Source of the DNA: Sepioteuthis lessoniana | Lineage: Eukaryota > Mollusca > Cephalopoda > Myopsida > Loliginidae | Direction of reading: 5' to 3' | Assembly (NCBI GenBank): GCA_963585895.1 | Contig: OY757913.1 | Location: 100,461,257-100,525,256 of the forward strand | DNA length: 64,000 bases | Shown: positions 51,431 to 62,469 of the stretch, piece after piece | Position numbering within the stretch: the stretch's first letter is position 1 | Layout: each line of letters starts with the position of its first letter | Translations under genes and position numbers: made by a program | Notes under the pieces: model-generated | Told to the model about the DNA's origin: nothing | The model's database searches: none | The model's input: the letters and a program-made list of their open reading frames with translations, nothing else

Positions 51431-51844
51431 TTATAAGCAGGTAAAGACTTCATACTTTATTGTTATATCAATGTTTTTAGAGTCAACGTATTATTCAAGT
51501 TGACAATCATCTTAAACACTGTTTCAAATAGATTTTTAACCCATTGTTAAAATTTAACAAGTACTACGAATCCGGGTCAGAGTGTATCTAGTAACAAATG
51601 GTAACAAATGGGTAACTTCACACTCACCAGCCTTAGAACAGGACCCTCACTATTAAAAGTGTAGATTGAGTATGACACTAAACCGCATCTGATGATGAGG
51701 CTCTAGTGCTGGAGCTCTGTGGAGTCTGAAATATCTCTTCATTTCCATTACTCCCAAGTCCACTCTGATTAGTAGTTGTAGTACCTTTTAAACTGATATG
51801 TTTGAAAGTTATTCGTATTGGATAGTGATATTCAAAGTCATATA

Positions 51845-52114
51845 GTAAGTAAAAGTAAAGTTGGCGACCATAGTCGAGGATGACCCGAAGGCTCCCTTTT
51901 CGATAGCTTACTACACCAAGGTGTAGGGGAGGGCGCTACTCCATTCCCTGGATTACTCCACTTTACCCTTGATCCGTACCTTCTAATGCTGAGTGTTAAG
52001 CAAGGAGGCATCAAGTACTATTTTTTGAGTCTTTGGTATGACTCGACCTGTGATTGAACCCAGGTCTCCCAGGCCATTGGCGAACACTCTAACCGCTAGG
52101 CCAATGTCCGGTTA
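51845..52114 (-). repeat. SINE-E copy nested in D, with target-site duplication
   Basis: 11-bp flanking repeat aaagtcatata (51834-51844 and 52115-52125). Full-length minus-strand E. Confidence 0.92.
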
Positions 52115-52229
52115 AAAGTCATATAACTGTACAAAAAATTGATTACTTTTAAGTAGAATTATTAATCTTAGATTCGGATTCATGCAACTATATAACGATG
52201 TACCAATTATTTGTATTAAGAATAGTTGG

Positions 52230-52408
52230 GGATATTATCTTAATGTAATGGTTAAAGCGATGGACTGCGGAATCGTTTTAAGCGAGTTCTCCAATTTCAC
52301 TATTAAGTTCACTTTCGGACAAATACCCTTAGGAAAGGCATGAACCCCTTATCCTCCTAGCTAAGGGTTAGATAGTACCACTACCGTTCTTCTAGGAGAA
52401 TCAAACTA
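52230..52408 (+). repeat. SINE-A copy nested in D, lacking its hairpin tail
   Basis: 11-bp repeat taagaatagtt (52219-52229 and about 52408-52418). Head TGTAATGGTTAAAGCGATGG, core CCCTTAGGAAAGGCATGAAC, then it stops after CTTCTAGGAGAATCAAAC without the hairpin. Confidence 0.82.
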
Positions 52409-52979
52409 AGAATAGTTACTTAACGCTATAATTGTTAACTAAGGATTATCATAACGAGTTACCTGAAACCTTATAACTGCTTGAAAATTATTTGTATTTG
52501 ATAGGAATACTTGATACCATATAACTGTGATCAACAAATTATTAAATAGGATAGTTACATGAAACTCTGTTACTGTGTATAAATTATTTGCATTGAATAG
52601 GAATACTTGAAACCATATAACTGTGATCAACAAATTATTAAATAGGATAGTTACATGAAACTCTGTTACTGTGTATAAATTATATTGCCTTTAATAGGAA
52701 TACTTGAAACCATACCAAAGTGTGAAAGCTATCTGTATTGGATAGAAAAATTTGATATCATATTTCTGTGTGCAAATTATTTGTAATAGTTAGGAATACT
52801 TGATATCCTATAACTGTGTGCAAATAAATCATTAAAGACAAATGAAAAAAATATGAATACAATGGAACTTTGGAAATATGGTTATAATTAAAATCATTTC
52901 AAAATAATCATATTTCGGCATTAAATAATCAATAAGGAGTGGATATGCCGTTAAACAAATAAACGAAACCATCTTTCAC

Positions 52980-53690
52980 TTCTTCTTCTGTCTCTACAAT
53001 TTCATTTTTTTTTCTCCAAATTAGAACCGATGATAGATGCTGATACGTGTTGTCTAAATATATAACACTTGATGGTGGTGGATTAGCTGGCTTACTAAAT
53101 AAAATGGCTTTAGATATCCATTTGCTGACATAACCTTCCGAACAAAAGTGACAAGTTCTAAGAATGGTACACTCGTCACTGTCAGCCGTTTTTATAATCT
53201 GAGACCAAAAAACATTTTTGTTCCAAAGAAACCTTAATATTAATCACTTGCATCGAAATTTGAAAACGTTCGATTTGACGACATTATGTCACCCGCGTCT
53301 GCAAATAAGAAAAAAATATTATGTGTTATTGTTAATATTCATGCTTCGGGCCTTGTACTGTATGAAGATTAGTAAATATTAGTGTTCAATGGTTTCATTT
53401 CAATATCCTTATGGTTGAGGTTTTATTTAGTTATTGTTTGAAAAAAAGCTGCATCTCGTTATATTAGCATATTATAATCTAGAAAAAATTTGCGCCGTCC
53501 GCCAGGCGCAAGTATTTAAGTTTTAATGTTATAATATATATTCAATTAGAAAGACTAACGAAACGAAATATGAATACATATAAAAAGATTACACTTCTTC
53601 CGATTTTATTTCAATTGGTTTTCATATTAGAAATCAATAACATCCAGTAATCATTTATCAAACTAAGTTTTAAAAAAACAGTATGTATAT
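52980..53690. other. No recognisable gene
   Basis: Unassigned sequence. Confidence 0.4.
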
Positions 53691-53697
53691 TGTCCAC

Positions 53698-54145
53698 TTT
53701 ATTTTATCGGTTAAACGCAGTTTTTTCCAGGCAGTGGTCACATCGATACTGCTATATGGATGCACTACATGGACTCTAACAAAACGGCTGGAGAAGAAGC
53801 TAGACGGCAATTACACAAGAATGCTGCGAGCAATCTTGAACAAGTCCTGGCGGCAACACCCCACAAGACACCAACTGTACGGCCACCTGCCTCCTATCAA
53901 GTTAGACGAACCAGACATGCAGGACACTGCTGGAGAAGCAGGGACGAACTCATAAGTGATGTACTCTTATGGACGCCCACACATGGCCGTGCAAAAGCAG
54001 GGCAACCAGCACGAACATACGTTCAGCAGCTGTGTGAGGATACGGGATGTTGTTCTGAGGACCTGCCTAGAGCGATGAACGATAGGGAGGAGTGGCGAGA
54101 GAGGGTCAGGGATATCCGTGCTACCAGCACGACATGATGATGAGG
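53698..54145 (+). mobile_element. RTE-type LINE 3' end, well preserved
   Basis: TLTKRLEKKLDGNYTRMLRA, ILNKSWRQHPTRHQLYGHL, then RRTRHAGHCWRSRDELISDV, RPARTYIQQ-like and DREEWRERVRDIRATSTT across a small frame jump near 53900 (about 20 bp around ITKTI are missing). ATG repeat at 54130-54150. Confidence 0.88.
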
Positions 54146-54586
54146 ATGATGATATTGTCCACGCCATACACTATGCAAATCTTTATTTCTTCGTTAAATA
54201 TAATACACATTGTGTAACATATTGACTCTCGACCGAGCTGTCAAATAAGAGATGCACCTGTGTAAATAACAATTAAGATTAAATAATGATTATTCAATGA
54301 ACATTGAGAATATAATATAAATAAGGGAATTATGACGTCACTGGTGTATAACTTCGACTACAAACACATAATCTCAATCATTATATATATATATATATAT
54401 ATGTAATTTTCGATTAAAAATTATGTTTGCCGAGTATAACACAAGATTTCATCTCATGGTGAAACTAGTTCTGGATATCTAAAGAGTGGGGTGTACCTCC
54501 TCATTCGTGTTACTCCCAAGTCCACTCTGACATAGACCGGTAGTACCTGTTAGAGCCCCCTTTAGGGGTCAATTATTCTTATTTTA

Positions 54587-54635
54587 AAATTATTTGTATT
54601 TAATGCCATGTAATGGCATTAAATACAAATAATTT
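54587..54635. repeat. Perfect 23-bp palindrome, 3-nt loop
   Basis: Arm 54587-54609 (including TTTGTATTTAATGCCAT) and arm 54613-54635 (ATGGCATTAAATACAAA) are exactly complementary. Confidence 0.92.
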
Positions 54636-54667
54636 GTAAGTTATTTGTATCAAGAATAGTTATCGGA

Positions 54668-54908
54668 TTGGTTTGGTTTCTTTGTAGAATGGCATATCAA
54701 CCATTGTGGGTTATTTAATGCCAAAGCCATCCTTGTTGAATAACAGCAGTAATACTATGTAAACCATAGCTACTGGGTATTAAGGAGTTCATGCCTTTTT
54801 CAAGAGTATCAGTTTGAAAGTGAAAGTAATAGTCTGACTGGAATTCGAACTCGCTTACTACGATTCCGCAGTCTGGTACTTTAGCTGTTACGCCACGGGG
54901 ATTCTCCC
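54668..54908 (-). repeat. SINE-A copy, diverged, nested in D
   Basis: Complement of tail, core (GCCTTTTTCAAGAGTATC) and head (complement of CCCGTGGCGTAACAGCTAAA). The copy is older than the D tail it shares. Confidence 0.82.
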
Positions 54909-55549
54909 ATAGGTATAATTGTTTACTAAGGATTATTGTTAGTTGAAACCATATAACTGTGTGCAAATAAATAACTTATTAAATCGAAATAATTACTTAA
55001 AATCATAAAATTATTTGTATCGAATAGGAATACCTGAAACATACAAGTGAGCAAATTATTTGTATTTAATTGGAATACTTGATATGATCTAGTAATTTAC
55101 GAAGCTCTTTGCTTCGATGTGGCACAATGCCGAATGAATGGAGCACCCCTACTTGATATGATATAGCTTTCAGCAAAAATCTCTTAGGAGACGAACTACT
55201 CAAAAGAGTGAATATAAATATTCAATGAATACAATTCCTTCATATCTTGGCATAAAATAACCCTAGACAGGTTGATATGTCGTTAAAATTACCAAACTAG
55301 TCAATTAAATATTGCAAATTTTTAATGGGATGAAAAATGCAAACTGCTCGACCATTGTATTCAAAGAATACTACTACTACTTTGGGTCGTTTATATTGAA
55401 TATCTATTTTAAGTGTTTATAATTCTTATCTATCTATCTATCTATCTATCAAAAGGTGCCCGAGTGGAGGGGTTGGTAAATAGGATCTATCTATGAAAAA
55501 TATAATCCGAGTCATCGTAAGTTTGAATTGCTTTTAAAAGCTATTTGGG

Positions 55550-55765
55550 TTGGTATTTTAGTTTAATAGCTTATCAACTTATGTGGGTTATCAAATGCCA
55601 AAGCCATCCCTATAGAACAATTATCATTATCGCGTCGTGCAGATAACATGGATACCCGCCCCACTCTCTCTCTCTTTATTTCGCCATCCGCCCCTAACGT
55701 CCTGGCTGGTCCTGTAGATTTCAGGATCGCACAAAGCTGATGTAAGAAGTAATTTACTAAGATTT
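55550..55765 (-). mobile_element. SINE-A tail fragment joined to an RTE-variant 3' end
   Basis: 55550-55620 is a SINE-A tail complement (GCTTATCAACTTATGTGGGT, CCAAAGCCATCCC). 55622-55765 is a minus RTE-variant end (ATCGCGTCGTGCAGATAACA, TGGATACCCGCC). An isolated SINE-B tail piece (GTGCCCGAGTGGAGGGG) lies at 55456-55486 after a TCTA tract. Confidence 0.6.
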
Positions 55766-55882
55766 TTTTCTTAGATTTGGCACATTGTCGTATGAATGGG
55801 CTACCCTATAAGACTCGAACTCACCCGTGAAGGTTTGCTAGTCAACCTTTCTAACCATTGCACCACCCGAGGTGCTCATTGT
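55766..55882 (-). repeat. SINE-G copy
   Basis: Minus strand: GCACCTCGGGTGGTGCAATG head, TTAGAAAGGTTGACTAGC, B box GAGTTCGAGTCTTATAGGG, body (CCCATTCATACGACAATGTG). Confidence 0.75.
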
Positions 55883-55899
55883 TGATATATATATAGCAA

Positions 55900-56620
55900 T
55901 ATATATGGCCGTATGAGTGGGGTACCCCATGAGACTTGTGTTATATATATATAGTCATAACGACACAATAATAAAGAGCAGAAAGACTTCTTTATAAATA
56001 TATGTACCTCTCACTTTATTGTAAGGGTTCGAAAAGGGCTACTCAAGGTTTGCGTGTGAGAGGGAGCTGGAGACTGAACAGAAACTGCAATATTTTGACC
56101 CCCACTCTTATGGCCGTCAACGTTGTGTCTTTCTCGTTCTCCAGATGCTCAACCGAAAGCCCAGAGGCCCACTCTGCTGGGTGATGGCTTTCGTTACTGC
56201 ATCTTATCAGCAACTTCCCTGGACTCCAACTCATCAGAGCCCCAAGGTCCTTCGGCCTGATGTGGCTTTCCTTACCACATCTCGTCTATAACTCCGTCCG
56301 ATCTCTAACTGCAACTGTTAACTTCTGTCTTGACTGAGTTATATAATAGTTCAACGCCCCACTCAGTCGCCTACTCGATCTTTGAAATCGTATGTTTGAT
56401 CGTCATCAAGCGGAAATAACTGTCATGCAGTTCACAGGTCACTCTCTTCCGGTGCATCAGTCTATGAGTGTACCATGGGAATTTTTTTACCTCGTCCCAT
56501 TTCGTCAGCCAATTTCCGCCCGCGCGATTTCCTCTCATAACTGCCATTAGAATGTGTCACTCCCTTCCGGTGCATCACCTTGGAATGGCATTTTTGGCCA
56601 GGTCGAAGGCCAAAATACAA
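55900..56620. other. Unclassified moderately GC-rich sequence
   Basis: Contains a G-element scrap (GGCCGTATGAGTGGGGTACC, 55908-55930) and a duplicated CTCTTCCGGTGCATCA / CCCTTCCGGTGCATCA motif (56443-56458 and 56562-56577). It might be an LTR or an old gene fragment, but no domain is visible in the frames there. Confidence 0.35.
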
Positions 56621-56700
56621 CACTTGAACTCACTCGTGAAGGTTTGCTTGTCTAGCTTGCTAACCTTTACACCAAACGAGGTGTCCAGTGCTGATATACG
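56620..56700 (-). repeat. SINE-G copy, partial
   Basis: AACTCACTCGTGAAGGTTTG, AGCTTGCTAACC, ACACCAAACGAGG. Confidence 0.7.
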
Positions 56701-56714
56701 TAGCAATTTACTAA

Positions 56715-56835
56715 GCTTTTTGTATAGATGTGTCACATAGTTGTATAAATGGAGTACTCCACGAGACTCGAACTCACCCATGAAGGTTTGCTTGTCTAGC
56801 TTGCTAACCTTTACACCACACGATGTACCCAGTGC
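56715..56835 (-). repeat. SINE-G copy
   Basis: Body (GTGTCACATAGTTGTATAAA), B box complement GAGACTCGAACTCACCC, head CTTTACACCACACGATGTAC. Tandem neighbour of the copy at 56620. Confidence 0.75.
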
Positions 56836-56969
56836 TGGTCTATGTAAGTCATTGCTGGTTGGCCATTACTGTTATAAAGGTGGTGGATTAAACATGAAAT
56901 TTTACAGTAATTACAAAAATCAACTAATACAGATGTCTACCACTTCAAGAGGAGGAGGAGGAGGAGGAG

Positions 56970-57160
56970 GAGTCACCGTGTCGTAGAGGCTCATGGATCA
57001 TCGTTGTGAGTTCGAACTCCAGTCGCGCTACTACGTTCACTTTTGGACTGATACCCCTAGGAAAGCTATGAACCCCCTTATCCCATAGCTATGGGTTCAA
57101 TAGTACTGTTCTTCTATAAAGATGGCTTTGGCATTAAATAACCCACGAAAGTTGATTCTG
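56970..57160 (+). repeat. SINE-A copy, diverged
   Basis: Head ACCGTGTCGTAGAGG, GAGTTCGAACTCCAGTCGCG, core, tail (GGCATTAAATAACCCACGAA), ends early. Preceded by a GGA repeat. Confidence 0.82.
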
Positions 57161-57164
57161 TGAG

Positions 57165-57598
57165 TCAAAAACGGGAATGATAAGATGATAAAATAAGGAA
57201 AGAAATGGACAAAACAAGAAAATACACACACAAATATTTAAATTTATGAATTTCTATCAATATTTCACAGGGGTAAATTTAATTTAAGTGACATTTCGGT
57301 CAATTTATTCTATTTTGAAGTCCGATAAATACTATCAAACTCAATACTCCTACAGCCGAAAACATGGAGCTATGAATCAAAAATCCGACCAACCAACATA
57401 TCAGTCTTAATATACACATAGCCAGTAAATAAGAAGAAAGTTATTTACTGTATGTGTGTACATTGCGCTTATTGAATTTTATATCGGTAAATCAAAAGTC
57501 AGTTTGGATTAGATAGCCTCTTGTTTGCTAAATAAATGTAAAGAAAATGATGTTAGCTAGAGAGCAGCTGGCAGGAATAAATAAAAGAAAAAGATTAT
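57165..57598. other. No recognisable gene
   Basis: Unassigned sequence. Confidence 0.4.
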
Positions 57599-57599
57599 C

Positions 57600-57915
57600 T
57601 ATATATCATCATTATCATCATGTCGTGCCGCTTGCACAGATATCCCTGACCCTCTCTCGCCACTTCTCCCCATTATTCATCGCCTCTGGCAGGTCTTCAG
57701 GGCTACATCCCGTATCCTCACTTAGCTGCTGTATGTATGTTCCAGCTGGTCGTCCTGCTTTTGCTCGGCCATATGTGAGGGTCCATAGGAGTACATCACT
57801 TATGAGCTCGTCCCTGCTTGGATAGTTTTCGTGATTGGAGGCAGAACCGTATAGTTGGTGTCTTGTGGGGTGTTGCCGCCAGGACTTGTTCAATATTGCT
57901 CGCAACATTCTTGTG
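57600..57915 (-). mobile_element. RTE-type LINE 3' end
   Basis: Minus strand MLRAILNKSWRQHPTRHQLY, then a deletion joins it to PSRDELISDVLLWTLTYGRA, RPAGTYIQQLSEDTGCSPED and the C-terminus EKWRERVRDI. ATC/ATG tail at 57606-57622. Confidence 0.87.
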
Positions 57916-58168
57916 TATTATCTATATATAAAGTAGTAAATTTTGTAACTTTTTTTTTTAATGAACCAATCATCTTTAATGGCTGAATAAATGAAAAGGT
58001 AAAAAGGTAAAAAGTAAAGAACGATGTGTAAACCAGTACTAGATATTAAATAAAGGTTAGATACCATGTAAAAAATAAACAATAAAAGGCACGGGTTATA
58101 ATCGGTCATATGAATTAAGCAACATATGATGCAAATCTATAATAATAATAATAATAATAATAAGCATT
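57916..58168. other. No gene; AAT microsatellite
   Basis: AAT tract at 58139-58162 immediately before the 114-bp array. Confidence 0.5.
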
Positions 58169-58966
58169 TTTTAGAAAGTAATGTTCAAAGACTAAGATCT
58201 AAGTGCTCTTAGGAAAAATATGACTAATTTGTTTTTTGTAGTATTAGGATTCTTCGGACTATTATCCCGAGTAACTGTTGGGTTTTAGAAAGTAATGTTT
58301 AAAGACTAAGATCTAAGTGCTCTAAGGTAAAATATGACTAATTTGTTTTTTGTAGTATTAGGATTCTTCGGACTATTATCCCGAGTAACTGTTGGGTTTT
58401 AGAAAGTAATGTTTAAAGACTAAGATCTAAGTGCTCTAAGGTAAAATATGACAAATTTGTTTTTTGTAGTATTAGGATTCTTCGGACTATTATCCCGAGT
58501 AACTGTTGGGTTTTAGAAAGTAATGTTTAAAGACTAAGATCTAAGTGCTCTAAGGTAAAATATGACTAATTTGTTTTTTGTAGTATTAGGATTCTTCGGA
58601 CTATTATCCCGAGTAACTGTTGGGTTTTAGAAAGTAATGTTTAAAGACTAAGATCTAAGTGCTCTAAGGTAAAATATGACAAATTTGTTTTTTGTAGTAT
58701 TAGGATTCTTCGGACTATTATCCCGAGTAACTGTTGGGTTTTAGAAAGTAATGTTTAAAGACTAAGATCTAAGTGCTCTAAGGTAAAATATGACTAATTT
58801 GTTTTTTGTAGTATTAGGATTCTTCGGACTATTATCCCGAGTAACTGTTGGGTTTTAGAAAGTAATGTTTAAAGACTAAGATCTAAGTGCTCTTAGGAAA
58901 AATATGACTAATTTGTTTTTTGTAGTATTAGGATTCTTCGGACTATTATCCCGAGTAACTGTTGGG
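58169..58966. repeat. 114-bp tandem repeat, seven units
   Basis: Units start at 58169, 58283, 58397, 58511, 58625, 58739 and 58853, always exactly 114 bp. Each contains TTTAGAAAGTAATGTTTAAA, TAGTATTAGGATTCTTCGG and TATCCCGAGTAACTGTTGGG. Three variants occur: A (CTTAGGAAAAA, GACTAA), B (CTAAGGTAAAA, GACTAA), C (CTAAGGTAAAA, GACAAA). The order is A B C B C B A. Confidence 0.97.
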
Positions 58967-59618
58967 TTTTAGAAAGTAATGTTTAAAGACTAAGATCTAA
59001 GTGCTCTAAGGTAAAATATGACAAATTGACTACTTTGTAGTATTAGGATTCTTTGGACTATTATCCATATCTTTATTTATGTATTTACAACGTTTCGGCC
59101 GATCTGCCCTCTGGCCTTCTTCAGTTATCTCTTCTCGAACTAGGGAGCCTTCTTGTCGTAATCGGGATTTGCCACGGAACTTCCAACCCAACCCTTTATT
59201 CGATCCACTGGGGTACTCTGTTCTCGTTCCACAATTCATTGCGGGGTACAAGTGTTAAGCTGTGTTAATTATTATTCTATGTAACTGTTGGGTTTTAGAA
59301 AGTAATGTTTAAAGACTAAGATCTAAGTGCTCTAAGGTAAAATATGACAAATTGACTACTTTGTAGTATTAGGATTCTTTGGACTATTATCCATATCTTT
59401 ATTCTTGTATTTACAACGTTTCGGTCGATGTGCCCTCCAGCCTTTTTCAGGTATCTCTTCTCGAACTTGGGAGTCTTCTTGTCCTAATCGGGATTTGCCA
59501 CGGAACTTCCAACCCAACCCTTTATTCGATCCACAGGGGTACTCTGTTCTCGTTCCGCTATTCATTGCGGGGTACAAGTGTTAAGCTGTGTTAATTATTA
59601 TTCTATGTAACTGTTAGG
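58967..59618. repeat. 326-bp tandem unit, two copies (114-bp repeat plus foldback arm)
   Basis: Units start at 58967 and 59293. Each begins with a variant-C 114-bp unit up to GGACTATTATCC. Where the short unit reads CGAG it continues as a foldback left arm (ATCTTTATT, ACAACGTTTCGG, GCCTTCTTCAG or GCCTTTTTCAG) and centre (CGTTCCACAATTCATTGCGG), ending TCTATGTAACTGTTGGG or TGTTAGG. Confidence 0.95.
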
Positions 59619-59775
59619 TTCGAAGTTCCGTGGCAAATACCGATTACGACAAGAAGGCTCCCGAGTTCGAGAAAAGATTCCTGTGAAGGCTGGAGGGCTC
59701 ATCGGCTGAAATGTTGTACCGACATAAATAAAGATGAGGATAATAGTCCGAAGAATCCTAATACTACAAATTATA
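59619..59775. repeat. Foldback right arm closing the array
   Basis: CGAAGTTCCGTGGCAAATAC, AAGGCTCCCGAGTTCGAG, CGGCTGAAATGTTG, AAATAAAGATGAGGATAATA, GTCCGAAGAATCCTAATACT is the inverted counterpart of the arms in the 326-bp units. Confidence 0.88.
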
Positions 59776-59789
59776 ATCAAACCTCATCT

Positions 59790-60416
59790 CATACACTCAG
59801 AGAAATAGTAATTGGTTCCTGTTAAAATCTAGCCGACGCAAAACAAACGAACAAAGCTTAGTAAATTAAACCTATGGTATCTATCTTTTCCCATAGAGGT
59901 TTGTCTTAAAAATTAAACCAGTTCATTTTAAAATATCAAGCCTTGCAACTTTTGATCAGGCCTTGGGAAAAATTAAACCTCTTGAATACAGAATTCTTGA
60001 AATACGTATAAAAAACCCGTTAGAATAAATAGATAAATCTATTTAAGTACCTTGGACAAGATAACTGGGAGGTCTTACCGGAACTTGAATTCTGAATTTT
60101 TTTCTTAGGGTACTTTTCAAGAAGGGTTAAGGGGGAAAATAAAAGGTTTCCTAATTGCCCCAAATTCGGCAAATTTAGTCAAATATTCCTTAAGTTTGTG
60201 GGCGTAACGACTCCGTGGCGAAGTGACTAAGCTATTAGCAAGGCCTGGCGCTAAGCAGCGCCATACAGGACAAATTTGTTTGTGATAATAGAATTAGGGA
60301 GGATATAGACAAGACAAGGATATTCATGAACGTTTATTCAAATTTCTATTTCGAAATCGGACAAATACTATCAGTGTAATATAGCCAAATACAGCTATTT
60401 GCAAAATGTACATGGG
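59790..60416. other. No recognisable gene
   Basis: AT-rich unassigned sequence. Confidence 0.4.
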
Positions 60417-60926
60417 ACGTTCATTACATATATATATAACGTAGAACACATAAACAACATAGGAATCCCGAAATTCGAAAACACGTAACGACATCTTGTT
60501 CAGGTACAAAACCTTTTTATTAACTTAGAGTTAAAGGTTTCGACATAAGGAGGAGAGACACAATCTTCTACGCTGTCTTATTCATTTAGCCCCCATCTCG
60601 AGCGGCCCCCATAGGGCGCAAGTTCGCATCGCGTCTGCGAGCTCCAAAAGTCGAACCTCTTCGTTTGGCGTCTAGTACTCAACTCTCTAACTTTCTTCAA
60701 ATCTCCACAAACCTCCGCGCGTTTTCGGTTCATGACGTCACTTGCACTCCGTCACCCGTTTCGTCTCGGACTATTGTGACATCTGAGTGACACCTCCATC
60801 CGCCCGCGCGCGCCCGAGTTAACACCTGCCTCAGTGTTGCACCTAACTAACCCATGTGCTGAACCGAAAGGTTCTCAGCCAAACTAAACTCAAAGGCATG
60901 AACCGAAATCCCTTGGCCATTACGTT
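60417..60926 (+). mobile_element. LTR-like dispersed element, copy 3 of 3
   Basis: Same unit as 5415-5920: ACATAGGAATCCCGAAATTC, AAACACGTAACGAC, CGACATAAGGAGG, GC-rich middle with the CRE palindrome TGACGTCA (about 60734-60741), AACCGAAAGGTTCTCAGCC, end ATTACGTTACA. About 85 percent similar to copy 1 by eye. Confidence 0.5.
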
Positions 60927-61170
60927 ACATAAGATTCACTGCTCCTGCAGTAGTAAACAGGGGCCTATGTGTCAGAATTTCTTTTCACAAACAGTCTTAA
61001 CCTTCACTTGTTTAGTAAAAAATAAAGTTTGTTATTTTATGTATGTCCATTTTGATGAACCCAAGGTTAATTTGGTCTGTTCATCAAAGCTAAAGTTCAT
61101 TACATCGAGGTTCGTTATTGCAAGGGTTTACAGTACCTATCAATAGTTATTTGAATCCCGATAATTAGAT
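60927..61170. other. No recognisable feature
   Basis: The 96-codon frame at 60856-61146 starts in the LTR-like end and has no motif. Confidence 0.35.
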
Positions 61171-61184
61171 AGCCACTTGTTTGT

Positions 61185-61428
61185 TGGGGTGTCCTCGTGG
61201 TGTAATGGTTAAAGCGATGGACTGCAGAATCGTCGTGAGCGAGTTCGAAATCCAGTCGCGCTATTACGTTCACTTTCGGGCAAATACCCTGGGGAAAGGT
61301 ATGAACCCCTTATCCTCCTAGCTATGGGTTAAATAGTACCACTACTGTTCTTCTAGGAGAATGGCTTTGGCATTAAATAACCTACAAAGAGTTGATATGC
61401 CATTAAATTAAGAAACCAAACCAAACCA
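61185..61428 (+). repeat. SINE-A copy, near consensus, with target-site duplication
   Basis: Perfect 14-bp repeat agccacttgtttgt (61171-61184 and 61429-61442). Complete head, core, hairpin tail and AAACC tail. Confidence 0.95.
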
Positions 61429-61591
61429 AGCCACTTGTTTGTCAAAGAAATATAATGGAAAATTATGTCTACTAGAGTAGCTGGCAGGAATAAAGAGAAG
61501 CAAAAGTAGATAATATCTTATAAACCTTTCAGTTTTCATCCTCTGTGCAATCCAATTTGAATTACTGATGAAGAATTGCCGCTCTAAATTG

Positions 61592-61822
61592 GGGGGGGGT
61601 CTTCGTGGTTAAAGCGCTGAACTGTGGAATCATAGTAAGCGAGTTCGAACTCCAATCGCGCTATTACGTTCACTTTCGGGCAAATATCCTTGAGAAAGGT
61701 ATGAACTTCTTTGTCCTCCCAGCTATGGGTTAAATAGTACTACTACTGTTCTTCTAGGAGAATAGCCTTGGCATTAAATAACCTACAAAGGTTGATATGC
61801 CATTAAACAAAGAAAACAAACT
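61592..61822 (+). repeat. SINE-A copy, near consensus, with target-site duplication
   Basis: 10-bp repeat ctctaaattg (61582-61591 and 61823-61832). The head has lost about 8 bp in the A-box region (TCTTCGTGGTTAAAGCG instead of CGTGGTGTAATGGTTAAAGCG). Confidence 0.93.
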
Positions 61823-61832
61823 CTCTAAATTG

Positions 61833-62204
61833 ATCTATTTCAATCACTGTGAAAAATTTGTTAGATTCTTTATATATTGTTATATCTTGTAAAATACGAT
61901 ATTAACGATGAGATAAGTCCGAGGGGAAAAACTTATGAAAACACGCATGGAATAAAAATAACAGGTTCACTGTATTAAAGGTACAAGTAGAATAAAGTCC
62001 ACACACGGTAGCCGATACGGGAAATGGGAACGTAGGAACTTTTCTTACGTCGTCCTTATTCTCTTAGGTTCTGTACCTTGTGTAGCGTGTGTAACCCTAT
62101 TTAATTTGGCTGGGCGGATCCACTTATAGAGGTGATAGGTTCTTCCATTACAACATATATATACATATATATTTTTAAATTACAAACTGCACCAAAATGA
62201 AGAT
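61833..62204. other. No recognisable gene
   Basis: Unassigned sequence. Confidence 0.4.
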
Positions 62205-62383
62205 GAACGAACGTTCAATGTAATGTCTGCTTTTAGTTGATCTGGTGGATATATATAGATATATATTTCTTTTAAATACCCTGTCCAGTGGCAAAAGCTG
62301 CTTGAGCTACCGAAACTGTGTTATCGCCCTGGTTGGCGGCTGATGAGGATAGAGTATCGCACGTGCTTTCACACGTTGTATGA

Positions 62384-62385
<2 letters not shown>
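62205..62385 (-). repeat. Dispersed repeat I, copy 2
   Basis: Inverted copy of 21075-21305 (GCCACTGGACAGGGTA complement, TGAGCTACCGAAACTGTGTT, GGCGGCTGATGAGGA, GCACGTGCTTTCACACGT). A TA tract (62388-62438) follows. Confidence 0.65.
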
Positions 62386-62438
<53 letters not shown>

Positions 62439-62469
62439 TGTCGGAAATTTAAATTGCAACATTTTTAAA

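Larger units (their letters stand above)
51540..52970 (+). repeat. D element nest with expanded body
   Basis: D middle at 51640-51790 (AGTATGACACTAAACCGCAT, CCATTACTCCCAAGTCC). A long body of AATTATTTGTATTGAATAGG-type subunits follows up to 52850, including a 96-bp tandem duplication (GATCAACAAATTATTAAATA at 52529 and 52625), then the tail (CGGCATTAAATAATCAATAA, 52917-52950). Two SINEs are inserted in it. Confidence 0.78.
54470..55300 (+). repeat. D element with a nested SINE-A
   Basis: D middle (TTACTCCCAAGTCCACTCTG, GTAGTACCTGTTAGAG), D body, SINE-A (54668-54908, minus), more D body, and a tail (GGCATAAAATAACCCTAGAC) at 55240-55290. A SINE-G body piece (55088-55150) is also inserted. Confidence 0.72.

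Noticed and set aside
58169-59618. CRISPR-like array
   Set aside because: There are no unique spacers; the units are contiguous 114-bp tandem repeats in an animal genome.
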